Source: Henricia sp. BOLD:AAB3569 (lineage: Eukaryota > Echinodermata > Asteroidea > Spinulosida > Echinasteridae). Taken from it: a DNA stretch of 64,000 nucleotides. The notes under the pieces were generated by a model. It had not been told where the DNA came from, made no database searches, and worked only from the letters and a program-made list of their open reading frames with translations. This document shows, piece after piece, positions 50,901 through 62,023 of this stretch. Location of the stretch: assembly GCA_037783545.1 (NCBI GenBank), contig JBBELK010001425.1, forward strand, positions 51,209 through 115,208, given 5' to 3'. Every line of letters begins with the position of its first letter. Within the stretch, counting starts at the first letter, position 1. Made by a program: the position numbers and the translations under genes.

Positions 50901-52005
50901 CAGGTGCGCAATATAGAGTCTTTGGAGCATGCAAAATTTGAAGTTCGTTGGAACATTTTTCGACCTCCAAATTTGCCGACGTTTGGACCACACTTTGACC
51001 AAAATCCCGTCCCAAACTGGGCCGTGTCAACGACAGTCCGAAGGACTGAGCATGCGCACGAGTCAGGAGTACACCAAAGAGGTGTGTACAGACAGCCACA
51101 GGTTGCGGGAGCATCCAGGAAGCGCCAACCCTCTTTTTTTCCTAAACTCTGAAATTTCCCTGCCATTTCCCTGCGAAAGTCTGTCAATTTTTTAGGACGA
51201 GTGCGCAATATAGAGTCTTTGGGGCATGCAAAATTTGAAGTTCGTCGGAAAATTTTTCGACCTCCAAACTTGCCGACGTTTGGACCACACTTTGACCAAA
51301 ATCCCGTCCCAAACTGGGCCGTGTCAACGACAGTCCGAAGGACTGAGCATGCGCACGAGTACACCAAAGAGGTGTGTACAGACAGCCACAGGTTGCGGGA
51401 GCATCCAGGAAGCGCCAACCCCTTTTTTTCCTAAACTCTGAAATTTATCTGCCATTTCCCGGCGAAAGTCTGTCAATTTTTTAGGACAAGTGCGTAATAT
51501 AGAGTCTTTTGAGCATGCAAAATTTGAAGTTCGTCGGAAAATTTTTCGACCTCCAAATTTGCCGACGTTTGGACCACACTTTGACCAAAATCCCGTCCCA
51601 AACTGGGCCGTGTCAACGACAGTCCGAAGGACTGAGCATGCGCACGAGTCAGGAGTACACCAAAGAGGTGTGTACAGACAGCCACAGGTTGCGGGAGCAT
51701 CCAGGAAGCGCCAACCCCTTTTTTTCCTAAACTCTGAAATTTCTCTGCCATTTCCCGGCGAAAGTCTGTCAATTTTTTAGGACAAGTGCGCAATATAGAG
51801 TCTTTTGAGCATGCACAATTTGAAGTTCGCCGGAAAATTTGTCGACCTCCAAATTTGCCGACGTTTGGACCACACTTTGACCAAAATCCCGTCCCAAACT
51901 GGGCCGTGTCAACGACAGTCCGAAGGACTGAGCATGCGCACGAGTCAGGAGTACACCAAAGAGGTGTGTACAGACAGCCACAGGTTGCGGGAGCATCCAG
52001 GAAGC
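47945..52005. repeat. 2365-bp-offset duplication in satellite B
   Basis: About 47945-49640 matches about 50310-52005 at an offset of 2365 bp. Shared rarities are CCGAGAGACTGAGC with GAGACAGG, ATTTCCCTGCCATTTCCCTGCG, GGACGAGTGCGC, CCAAACTTGCCG, an 8-bp deletion giving GCACGAGTACACC (about 48993 and 51358), GTGCGTAATATAG, and GTTCGCCGG with TTTGTCGACC. The 670 bp between the copies is normal B sequence. Confidence 0.85.
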
Positions 52006-52674
52006 GCCAACCCCTTTTTTTCCTAAACTCTGAAATTTCTCTGCCATTTCCCGGCGAAAGTCTGTCAATTTTTTAGGACAAGTGCGCAATATAGAGTCTT
52101 TTGAGCATGCAAAATTTGAAGTTCGTCGGAAAATTTTTCGACCTCCAAATTTGCCGACGTTTGGACCACACTTTGACCAAAATCCCGTCCCAAACTGGGC
52201 CGTGTCAACGACAGTCCGAAGGACTGAGCATGCGCACGAGTCAGGAGTACACCAAAGAGGTGTGTACAGACAGCCACAGGTTGCGGGAGCATCCAGGAAG
52301 CGCCAACCCCTTTTTTTTCCTAAACTCTGAAATTTCTCTGCCATTTCCCGGCGAAAGTCTGTCAATTTTTTAGGACGAGTGCGCATTATAGAGTCTTTGG
52401 GGCATGCAAAATTTGAAGTTCGTCGGAAAATTTTTCGACCTCCAAACTTGCCGACGTTTGGACCACACTTTGACCAAAATCCCGTCCCAAACTGGGCCGT
52501 GTCAACGACAGTCCGAAGGACTGAGCATGCGCACGAGTCAGGAGTACACCAAATAGGTGTGTACAGACAGCCACAGGTTGCGGGAGCATCCAGGAAGCGC
52601 CAACCCCTTTTTTTCCTAAACTCTGAAATTTCTCTGTCATTTCCCGGCGAAAGTCTGTCATTTTTTTAGGACAA

Positions 52675-52905
52675 GTGCGCAATATAGAGTCTTTGGAGCA
52701 TGCAAAATTTGAAGTTCGTCGGAAAATTTTTCGACCTCCAAATTTGCCGACGTTTGGACCACACTTTGACCAAAATCCCGTCCCAAACTGGGCCGTGTCA
52801 ACGACAGTCCGAAGGACTGAGCATGCGCACAACTCAGGAGTACCCCAAAGAGGTGTGTACAGACAGCCACGGTTTGCGTGAGAGCAGTCAGGAAGCCTCA
52901 ACCCA
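52675..52905. repeat. Chimeric B/A monomer at the array boundary
   Basis: The left part of this monomer is family B (TTTAGGACAAG, AAAATCCCGTCCC, GGGCCGTGTC, GAAGGACTGAGC). Its right part is family A (CACAACTCAGGAGTACCCC, CGGTTTGCGTGAGAGC, AGTCAGGAAGCCTC). The switch lies in ACTGAGCATGCGCAC (about 52816-52830), identical in both families. The unit is otherwise full length and in register, as expected from unequal crossing over or gene conversion between the two families. Confidence 0.92.
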
Positions 52906-53868
52906 GTTTTTTTCTAAACTTTGAAATTTCTCTGCCATTTCCCGGCGAAAGTCTGTCAATTTTTTATGACAAGTGCGCAATATAGAGAGTTTAGGGCATG
53001 CAAAATTTGAAGTTCGTCGGAACATTTTTCGACCTCCAAATTTGCCGACGTTTGGACCACACTTTGACCAAATTGCCGAGCCAAACTGCGGTGCGTTAAC
53101 GACAGTCCGAATGACTGAGCATGCGCACAACTCAGGAGTACCCCAAAGAGGTGTGTACAGACAGCCACGGTTTGCGTGAGGGCAGTCAGGAAGCCTCAAC
53201 CCAGTTTTTTCTAAACTTTGAAATTTCTCTGCCATTTCCCGGCGAAAGTCTGTCAATTTTTTATGACAAGTGCGCAATATAGAGAGTTTAGGGCATGCAA
53301 AATTTGAAGTTCGTCGGAACATTTTTCGACCTCCAAATTTGCCGACGTTTGGACCACACTTTGACCAAATTGCCGAGCCAAACTGCGGTGCGTTAACGAC
53401 AGTCCGAATGACTGAGCATGCGCACAACTCAGGAGTACCCCAAAGAGGTGTGTACAGACAGCCACGGTTTGCGTGAGAGCAGTCAGGAAGCCTCAACCCA
53501 TTTTTTTCTAAACTTTGACATTTCTCTGCCATTTCCCAGCGAAAGTCTGTCAATTTTTTATGACAAGTGTGCAATATAGAGAGTTTAGGGCATGCAAAAT
53601 TTGAAGTTCGTCGGAACATTTTTCGACCTCCAAATTTGCCGACGTTTGGACCACACTTTGACCAAATTGCCGAGCCAAACTGCGGTGCGTTAACGACAGT
53701 CCGAATGACTGAGCATGCGCACAACTCAGGAGTACCCCAAAGAGGTGTGTACAGACAGCCACGGTTTGCGTGAGAGCAGTCAGGAAGCCTCAACCCAGTT
53801 TTTTTCTAAACTTTGAAATTTCTCTGCCATTTCCCGGCGAAAGTCTGTCAATTTTTTATGACAAGTGC

Positions 53869-53883
53869 GCAATATAGAGAGTT
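53869..53883. repeat. Target-site duplication of SINE copy 2, left
   Basis: GCAATATAGAGAGTT is normal satellite A sequence directly before the SINE tail. An exact copy lies at 54153-54167. Confidence 0.95.
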
Positions 53884-54152
53884 GTAGTTGTTGTATATTT
53901 TATGGCATCTTCGGCAACTAAGGCCCTTTATGCCATCAACTATACGGTTTTAGCTTTAACTATACTATACTGACGAAGAAGGAGTTGCAGTTTTAGAAGT
54001 GGGAGGAAAACCCCCAGAGAAATGCCCCAGGGGAAAACCCACGCGGTCAAGTAGGGACTGCAAACCCAATTCACATACACGCCCCGGATTCGAACCCGGG
54101 ACCCCAGAGGTGAAAGGCGAGGAAAGAACCCGTACGCCAATCCGACCGCCCC
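53884..54152 (-). mobile_element. tRNA-derived SINE, copy 2
   Basis: This 269-bp copy belongs to the same family as the element at 9059 and has the same orientation. The head GGGGCGGTCGG ends at 54152, with the A-box-like motif at 54129-54139, the B box GGTTCGAATCC at 54086-54096, and a shorter AAC-type tail beginning at 53884. A 15-bp direct repeat GCAATATAGAGAGTT flanks it (53869-53883 and 54153-54167). Relative to copy 1 it lacks about 13 bp near the AT-rich TATACTATA segment, and it has a few substitutions. It inserted at a different place in the monomer, so the two are independent insertions rather than products of array duplication. Confidence 0.95.
54086..54139 (-). promoter_or_regulatory. 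Internal RNA polymerase III promoter of SINE copy 2
   Basis: The B box GGTTCGAATCC (54086-54096) and the A-box-like TGGCGTACGGG (54129-54139) are unchanged from copy 1. The nearest TTTT on the minus strand downstream of the tail is in the previous satellite monomer, near 53595, about 290 bp away. Confidence 0.72.
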
Positions 54153-54167
54153 GCAATATAGAGAGTT
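54153..54167. repeat. Target-site duplication of SINE copy 2, right
   Basis: GCAATATAGAGAGTT follows the SINE head and continues TAGGGCATGC as in every A monomer. It pairs with 53869-53883. Confidence 0.95.
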
Positions 54168-56149
54168 TAGGGCATGCAAAATTTGAAGTTCGTCGGAACA
54201 TTTTTCGACCTCCAAATTTGCCGACGTTTGGACCACACTTTGACCAAATTGCCGAGCCAAACTGCGGTGCGTTAACGACAGTCCGAAAAACTGAGCATGC
54301 GCACAACTCAGGAGTACCCCAAAGAGGTGTGTACATACAGCCACGGTTTGCGTGAGAGCAGTCAGGAAGCCTCAACCCAGTTTTTTCTAAACTTTGAAAT
54401 TTCTCTGCCATTTCCCGGCGAAAGTCTGTCAATTTTTTATGACAAGTGCGCAATATAGAGAGTTTAGGGCATGCAAAATTTGAAGTTCGTCGGAACATTT
54501 TTCGACCTCCAAATTTTCCGACGTTTGGACCACACTTTGACCAAATTGCCGAGCCAAACTGCGGTGCGTTAACGACAGTCCGAATGACTGAGCATGCGCA
54601 CAACTCAGGAGTACCCCAAAGAGGTGTGTACAGACAGCCACGGTTTGCGTGAGAGCAGTCAGGAAGCCTCAACCCAGTTTTTTCTAAACTTTGAAATTTC
54701 TCTGCCATTTCCCGGCGAAAGTCTGTCAATTTTTTTATGACAAGTGCGCAATATAGAGAGTTTAGGGCATGCAAAATTTGAAGTTCGTCGGAACATTTTT
54801 CGACCTCCAAATTTTCCGACGTTTGGACCACACTTTGACCAAATTGCCGAGCCAAACTGCGGTGCGTTAACGACAGTCCGAATGACTGAGCATGCGCACA
54901 ACTCAGGAGTACCCCAAAGAGGTGTGTACAGACAGCCACGGTTTGCGTGAGAGCAGTCAGGAAGCCTCAACCCAGTTTTTTCTAAACTTTGAAATTTCTC
55001 TGCCATTTCCCGGCGAAAGTCTGTCAATTTTTTATGACAAGTGCGCAATATAGAGAGTTTAGGGCATGCACAATTTGAAGTTCGTCGGAACATTTTTCGA
55101 CCTCCAAATTTGCCGACGTTTGGACCACACTTTGACCAAATTGCCGAGCCAAACTGCGGTGCGTTAACGACAGTCCGAATGACTGAGCATGCGCACAACT
55201 CAGGAGTACCCCAAAGAGGTGTGTACAGACAGCCACGGTTTGCGTGAGAGCAGTCAGGAAGCCTCAACCCAGTTTTTTTCTAAACTTTGAAATTTCTCTG
55301 CCATTTCCCCGCGAAAGTCTGTCAATTTTTTATGACAAGTGCGCAATATAGAGAGTTTAGGGCATGCAAAATTTGAAGTTCGTCGGAACATTTTTCGACC
55401 TCCAAATTTGCCGACGTTTGGACCACACTTTGACCAAATTGCCGAGCCAAACTGCGGTGCGTTAACGACAGTCCGAATGACTGAGCATGCGCACAACTCA
55501 GGAGTACCCCAAAGAGGTGTGTACAGACAGCCACGGTTTGCGTGAGAGCAGTCAGGAAGCCTCAACCCAGTTTTTTCTAAACTTTGAAATTTCTCTGCCA
55601 TTTCCCGGCGAAAGTCTGTCAATTTTTTATGACAAGTGCGCAATATAGAGAGTTTAGGGCATGCAAAATTTGAAGTTCGTCGGAACATTTTTCGACCTCC
55701 AAATTTGCCGACGTTTGGACCACACTTTGACCAAATTGCCGAGCCAAACTGCGGTGCGTTAACGACAGTCCGAATGACTGAGCATGCGCACAACTCAGGA
55801 GTACCCCAAAGAGGTGTGTACAGACAGCCACGGTTTGCGTGAGAGCAGTCAGGAAGCCTCAACCCAGTTTTTTCTAAACTTTGAAATTTCTCTGCCATTT
55901 CCCGGCGAAAGTCTGTCAATTTTTTATGACAAGTGCGCAATATAGAGAGTTTAGGGCATGCAAAATTTGAAGTTCGTCGGAACATTTTTCGACCTCCAAA
56001 TTTGCCGACGTTTGGACCACACTTTGACCAAATTGCCGAGCCAAACTGCGGTGCGTTAACGACAGTCCGAATGACTGAGCATGCGCACAACTCAGGAGTA
56101 CCCCAAAGAGGTGTGTACAGACAGCCACGGTTTGCGTGAGAGCAGTCAG

Positions 56150-59100
56150 GAAGCCTCAACCCAGTTTTTTTCTAAACTTTGAAATTTCTCTGCCATTTCC
56201 CGGCGAAAGTCTGTCAATTTTTTATGACAAGTGCGCAATATAGAGAGTTTAGGGCATGCAAAATTTGAAGTTCGTCGGAACATTTTTCGACCTCCAAATT
56301 TGCCGACGTTTAGACCACACTTTGACCAAATTGCCGAGCCAAACTGCGGTGCGTTAACGACAGTCCGAATGACTGAGCATGCGCACAACTCAGGAGTACC
56401 CCAAAGAGGTGTGTACAGACAGCCACGGTTTGCGTGAGAGCAGTCAGGAAGCCTCAACCCAGTTTTTTTCTAAACTTTGAAATTTCTCTGCCATTTCCCG
56501 GCGAAAGTCTGTCAATTTTTTATGACAAGTGCGCAATATAGAGAGTTTAGGGCATGCAAAATTTGAAGTTCGTCGGAACATTTTTCGACCTCCAAATTTG
56601 CCGACGTTTAGACCACACTTTGACCAAATTGCCGAGCCAAACTGCGGTGCGTTAACGACAGTCCGAATGACTGAGCATGCGCACAACTCAGGAGTACCCC
56701 AAAGAGGTGTGTACAGACAGCCACGGTTTGCGTGAGAGCAGTCAGGAAGCCTCAACCCAGTTTTTTTTCTAAACTTTGAAATTTCTCTGCCATTTCCCGG
56801 CGAAAGTCTGTCAATTTTGTATGACAAGTGCGCAATATAGAGAGTTTAGAGCATGCAAAATTTGAAGTTCGTCGGAACATTTTTCGACCTCCAAATTTGC
56901 CGACGTTTGGACCACACTTTGACCAAATTGCCGAGCCAAACTGCGGTGCGTTAACGACAGTCCGAATGACTGAGCATGCGCACAACTCAGGAGTACCCCA
57001 AACAGGTGTGTACAGACAGCCACGGTTTGCGTGAGAGCAGTTAGGAAGCCTCAACCCAGTTTTTTCTAAACTTTGAAATTTCTCTGCCATTTCCCGGCGA
57101 AAGTCTGTCAATTTTTTATGACAAGTGCGCAATATAGAGAGTTTAGGGCATGCAAAATTTGAAGTTCGTCGGAACATTTTTCGACCTCCAAATTTGCCGA
57201 CGTTTGGACCACACTTTGACCAAATTGCCGAGCCAAACTGCGGTGCGTTAACGACAGTCCGAATGACTGAGCATGCGCACAACTCAGGAGTACCCCAAAG
57301 AGGTGTGTACAGACAGCCACGGTTTGCGTGAGAGCAGTCAGGAAGCCTCAACCCAGTTTTTTCTAAACTTTGAAATTTCTCTGCCATTTCCCGGCGAAAG
57401 TCTGTCAATTTTTTATGACAAGTGCGCAATATAGAGAGTTTAGGGCATGCAAAATTTGAAGTTCGTCGGAACATTTTTCGACCTCCAAATTTGCCGACGT
57501 TTGGACCACACTTTGACCAAATTGCCGAGCCAAACTGCGGTGCGTTAACGACAGTCCGAATGACTGAGCATGCGCACAACTCAGGAGTACCCCAAAGAGG
57601 TGTGTACAGACAGCCACGGTTTGCGTGAGAGCAGTCAGGAAGCCTCAACCCAGTTTTTTCTAAACTTTGAAATTTCTCTGCCATTTCCCGGCGAAAGTCT
57701 GTCAATTTTTTATGACAAGTGCGCAATATAGAGAGTTTAGGGCATGCAAAATTTGAAGTTCGTCGGAACATTTTTCGACCTCCAAATTTGCCGACGTTTG
57801 GACCACACTTTGACCAAATTGCCGAGCCAAACTGCGGTGCGTTAACGACAGTCCGAATGACTGAGCATGCGCACAACTAAGGAGTACCCCAAAGAGGTGT
57901 GTACAGACAGCCACGGTTTGCGTGAGAGCAGTCAGGAAGCCTCAACCCAGTTTTTTCTAAACTTTGAAATTTCTCTGCCATTTCCCGGCGAAAGTCTGTC
58001 AATTTTTTTATGACAAGTGCGCAATATAGAGAGTTTAGGGCATGCAAAATTTGAAGTTCGTCGGAACATTTTTCGACCTCCAAATTTGCCGACGTTTGGA
58101 CCACACTTTGACCAAATTGCCGAGCCAAACTGCGGTGCGTTAACGACAGTCCGAATGACTGAGCATGCGCACAACTCAGGAGTACCCCAAAGAGGTGTGT
58201 ACAGACAGCCACGGTTTGCGTGAGAGCAGTCAGGAAGCCTCAACCCAGTTTTTTCTAAACTTTGAAATTTCTCTGCCATTTCCCGGCGAAAGTCTGTCAA
58301 TTTTTTATGACAAGTGCGCAATATAGAGAGTTTAGGGCATGCAAAATTTGAAGTTCGTCGGAACATTTTTCGACCTCCAAATTTGCCGACGTTTGGACCA
58401 CACTTTGACCAAATTGCCGAGCCAAACTGCGGTGCGTTAACGACAGTCCGAATGACTGAGCATGCGCACAACTCAGGAGTACCCCAAAGAGGTGTGTACA
58501 GACAGCCACGGTTTGCGTGAGAGCAGTCAGGAAGCCTCAACCCAGTTTTTTTTCTAAACTTTGAAATTTCTCTGCCATTTCCCGGCGAAAGTCTGTCAAT
58601 TTTTTATGACAAGTGCGCAATATAGAGAGTTTAGGGCATGCAAAATTTGAAGTTCGTCGGAACATTTTTCGACCTCCAAATTTGCCGACGTTTAGACCAC
58701 ACTTTGACCAAATTGCCGAGCCAAACTGCGGTGCGTTAACGACAGTCCGAATGACTGAGCATGCGCACAACTCAGGAGTACCCCAAAGAGGTGTGTACAG
58801 ACAGCCACGGTTTGCGTGAGAGCAGTTAGGAAGCCTCAACCCAGTTTTTTCTAAACTTTGAAATTTCTCTGCCATTTCCCGGCGAAAGTCTGTCAATTTT
58901 TTATGACAAGTGCGCAATATAGAGAGTTTAGGGCATGCAAAATTTGAAGTTCGTCGGAACATTTTTCGACCTCCAAATTTGCCGACGTTTGGACCACACT
59001 TTGACCAAATTGCCGAGCCAAACTGCGGTGCGTTAACGACAGTCCGAATGACTGAGCATGCGCACAACTCAGGAGTACCCCAAAGAGGTGTGTACAGACA

Positions 59101-61215
59101 GCCACGGTTTGCGTGAGAGCAGTCAGGAAGCCTCAACCCAGTTTTTTCTAAACTTTGAAATTTCTCTGCCATTTCCCGGCGAAAGTCTGTCAATTTTTTA
59201 TGACAAGTGCGCAATATAGAGAGTTTAGGGCATGCAAAATTTGAAGTTCGTCGGAACATTTTTCGACCTCCAAATTTGCCGACGTTTGGACCACACTTTG
59301 ACCAAATTGCCGAGCCAAACTGCGGTGCGTTAACGACAGTCCGAATGACTGAGCATGCGCACAACTCAGGAGTACCCCAAAGAGGTGTGTACAGACAGCC
59401 ACGGTTTGCGTGAGAGCAGTCAGGAAGCCTCAACCCAGTTTTTTCTAAACTTTGAAATTTCTCTGCCATTTCCCGGCGAAAGTCTGTCAATTTTTTATGA
59501 CAAGTGCGCAATATAGAGAGTTTAGGGCATGCAAAATTTGAAGTTCGTCGGAACATTTTTCGACCTCCAAATTTGCCGACGTTTGGACCACACTTTGACC
59601 AAATTGCCGAGCCAAACTGCGGTGCGTTAACGACAGTCCGAATGACTGAGCATGCGCACAACTAAGGAGTACCCCAAAGAGGTGTGTACAGACAGCCACG
59701 GTTTGCGTGAGAGCAGTCAGGAAGCCTCAACCCAGTTTTTTCTAAACTTTGAAATTTCTCTGCCATTTCCCGGCGAAAGTCTGTCAATTTTTTTATGACA
59801 AGTGCGCAATATAGAGAGTTTAGGGCATGCAAAATTTGAAGTTCGTCGGAACATTTTTCGACCTCCAAATTTGCCGACGTTTGGACCACACTTTGACCAA
59901 ATTGCCGAGCCAAACTGCGGTGCGTTAACGACAGTCCGAATGACTGAGCATGCGCACAACTCAGGAGTACCCCAAAGAGGTGTGTACAGACAGCCACGGT
60001 TTGCGTGAGAGCAGTCAGGAAGCCTCAACCCAGTTTTTTCTAAACTTTGAAATTTCTCTGCCATTTCCCGGCGAAAGTCTGTCAATTTTTTATGACAAGT
60101 GCGCAATATAGAGAGTTTAGGGCATGCAAAATTTGAAGTTCGTCGGAACATTTTTCGACCTCCAAATTTGCCGACGTTTGGACCACACTTTGACCAAATT
60201 GCCGAGCCAAACTGCGGTGCGTTAACGACAGTCCGAATGACTGAGCATGCGCACAACTCAGGAGTACCCCAAAGAGGTGTGTACAGACAGCCACGGTTTG
60301 CGTGAGAGCAGTCAGGAAGCCTCAACCCAGTTTTTTTCTAAACTTTGAAATTTCTCTGCCATTTCCCGGCGAAAGTCTGTCAATTTTTTATGACAAGTGC
60401 GCAATATAGAGAGTTTAGGGCATGCAAAATTTGAAGTTCGTCGGAACATTTTTCGACCTCCAAATTTGCCGACGTTTAGACCACACTTTGACCAAATTGC
60501 CGAGCCAAACTGCGGTGCGTTAACGACAGTCCGAATGACTGAGCATGCGCACAACTCAGGAGTACCCCAAAGAGGTGTGTACAGACAGCCACGGTTTGCG
60601 TGAGAGCAGTCAGGAAGCCTCAACCCAGTTTTTTTCTAAACTTTGAAATTTATCTGCCATTTCCCGGCGAAAGTCTGTCAATTTTTTATGACAAGTGCGC
60701 AATATAGAGAGTTTAGGGCATGCAAAATTTGAAGTTCGTCGGAACATTTTTCGACCTCCAAATTTGCCGACGTTTAGACCACACTTTGACCAAATTGCCG
60801 AGCCAAACTGCGGTGCGTTAACGACAGTCCGAATGACTGAGCATGCGCACAACTCAGGAGTACCCCAAAGAGGTGTGTACAGACAGCCACGGTTTGCGTG
60901 AGAGCAGTCAGGAAGCCTCAACCCAGTTTTTTTTCTAAACTTTGAAATTTCTTTGCCATTTCCCGGCGAAAGTCTGTCAATTTTGTATGACAAGTGCGCA
61001 ATATAGAGAGTTTAGAGCATGCAAAATTTGAAGTTCGTCGGAACATTTTTCGACCTCCAAATTTGCCGACGTTTGGACCACACTTTGACCAAATTGCCGA
61101 GCCAAACTGCGGTGCGTTAACGACAGTCCGAATGACTGAGCATGCGCACAACTCAGGAGTACCCCAAACAGGTGTGTACAGACAGCCACGGTTTGCGTGA
61201 GAGCAGTTAGGAAGC
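56150..61215. repeat. 1785-bp tandem duplication and 4166-bp-offset repeat in array A2
   Basis: About 57035-58800 matches 58820-60590 at an offset of 1785 bp (six monomers). Markers include GCAGTTAGGAAG, ACAACTAAGG and the seven-T unit near 58007 and 59792. About 56150-57060 matches 60316-61215 at an offset of 4166 bp, sharing two CGTTTAGACC units, TTTTGTATGAC, TTTAGAGCATGC and CCAAACAGGTG. The order of variants is kept, showing copying of multi-monomer blocks. Confidence 0.83.
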
Positions 61216-61413
61216 CTCAACCCAGTTTTTTCTAAACTTTGAAATTTCTCTGCCATTTCCCGGCGAAAGTCTGTCAATTTTTTATGACAAGTGCGCAATA
61301 TAGAGAGTTTAGGGCATGCACAATTTGAAGTTCGTCGGAACATTTTTCGACCTCCAAATTTGCCGACGTTTGGACCACACTTTGACCAAATTGCCGAGCC
61401 AAACTGCGGTGCG

Positions 61414-61417
61414 TTAA
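61414..61417. repeat. TTAA target site of the piggyBac element (left copy)
   Basis: The satellite reads GGTGCG-TTAA and then, instead of the usual CGACAG, continues CCCTTTCAATACC. piggyBac transposases insert at TTAA and duplicate it. This TTAA is present in nearly every A monomer. The second copy would lie beyond the right edge of the window. Confidence 0.9.
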
Positions 61418-61625
61418 CCCTTTCAATACCACCCACTCATATAAGACAGTACCCTTGTTTACCACAGCAATTACGAGCCCAGTGTCACTAGAGACCCACT
61501 GGTTTGGGAGACATTTCATTGAAGTGAGCCCTCTGTGGTTTACATGCACTAAATAGCTCTGATGATTTTGTGTACACCTGATGACACAAATCATACAAAA
61601 AGAAGAGCAATTTAGTGTGCATCTT

Positions 61626-61635
61626 TTTATTTATT
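61626..61635 (-). terminator. Tandem poly(A) signals downstream of the transposase
   Basis: The minus strand reads AATAAATAAA, two overlapping AATAAA hexamers about 390 bp past the stop codon (62024-62026) and about 210 bp before the transposon end. The position suits 3'-end formation of the transposase mRNA. Confidence 0.6.
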
Positions 61636-61860
61636 AAGTGTAATTTCAAGCTAGTTTTTACACAACAAAAGTAATACAAACTGGTAATACAAGGCCCTGT
61701 ACTCGTACATCAATATAGAAAAGAAAATCCTAATGAAAATACCTAAAAAGTATACAATACAAAAGAAAATGAAGCACTCAAAAGTTAAAAATCTAAGAAA
61801 TTTAAAATGCTTGAATGTCTAAAAAGATGTGTCTTCTGCATGTACTTGTATTTTCTCTCG

Positions 61861-62000
61861 CCCCTCCCCCTCCCCGCCCCCCACCCCCCCACCCCATTCA
61901 ATGTTGGTTTGAATCCGTGGCTTGTCGAACCAGTCTTCAACATTGAATGGGGTGGGGGGTGGGGGGCGGGGGGCGGGGGGCGGGGGGAGGGGGGCGGGGG
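61861..62000. repeat. G/C-tract inverted repeat in the transposase 3' UTR
   Basis: A C-rich left arm (61861-61895) followed by ATTCAATGTTG (61896-61906) is mirrored by CAACATTGAAT (61938-61948) and a G-rich right arm (61949-62000). The loop is about 31 bp. The right arm has many runs of four to six G separated by one T, C or A, a sequence class able to form G-quadruplexes. It begins about 24 bp past the transposase stop codon. The loop contains GGTTTGAATCC, close to a tRNA B box, but no tRNA fold is evident. Confidence 0.85.
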
Positions 62001-62023
62001 CAGATTGTACATATACATACTTA

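Larger units (their letters stand above)
18463..52829. repeat. Satellite family B array (~296-bp monomer, about 116 copies)
   Basis: Head-to-tail units step by 296 bp (18649, 18945, 19241, 19537) with occasional 294- or 295-bp steps. B is clearly homologous to A but has its own diagnostic blocks: TTTAGGACAAG, AGAGTCTTTGGAGCATGC, AAAATCCCGTCCC, GGGCCGTGTCAACGACAG, GAAGGACTGAGC, CACGAGTCAGGAGTACACC, GGTTGCGGGAGCATCC and GAAGCGCCAACCCC. Long stretches around TTTGAAGTTCGTCGG, CCGACGTTTGGACC, AGAGGTGTGTACAGACAGCC and CATTTCCCGGCGAAAGTC are shared with A. Because 296 is not a multiple of three, the long reading frame of A is broken in B. The first unit carries GGGGTGCGTCAACG, an A/B intermediate. 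No gene or transposon insertion is seen inside. Confidence 0.97.
52830..61417. repeat. Satellite family A, second array (about 28 monomers)
   Basis: The A-type ~297-bp unit resumes after the chimeric monomer and continues to 61417. T-tract length varies more here, so several steps are 298 bp. Variants typical of this array are CGTTTAGACC (about 56310, 56608, 58693, 60477, 60775), GCAGTTAGGAAG (57041, 58826, 61206) and ACAACTAAGG (57877, 59662). It contains a SINE at 53884-54152 and is cut at its right end by a piggyBac insertion within the GTGCGTTAACG segment. Units are as close to array A1 as A1 units are to each other, despite 34 kb of B in between. Confidence 0.96.

Noticed and set aside
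1..61417. CRISPR-like array
   Set aside because: Repeats are about 297 bp and contiguous, with no unique spacers and no cas genes. This is tandem satellite DNA.
42..61491. Open frames of 68-70 codons (A) and 71-106 codons (B) repeating in nearly every monomer on both strands
   Set aside because: They recur with the satellite period, overlap in several frames at once, often start with GTG or TTG, and have no recognisable domain. They follow from stop spacing in the repeat.
61904..61914. B-box-like GGTTTGAATCC as evidence for another SINE
   Set aside because: It has one mismatch, no A box at suitable spacing and no tail or target-site duplication. It lies in the loop of the G/C hairpin.
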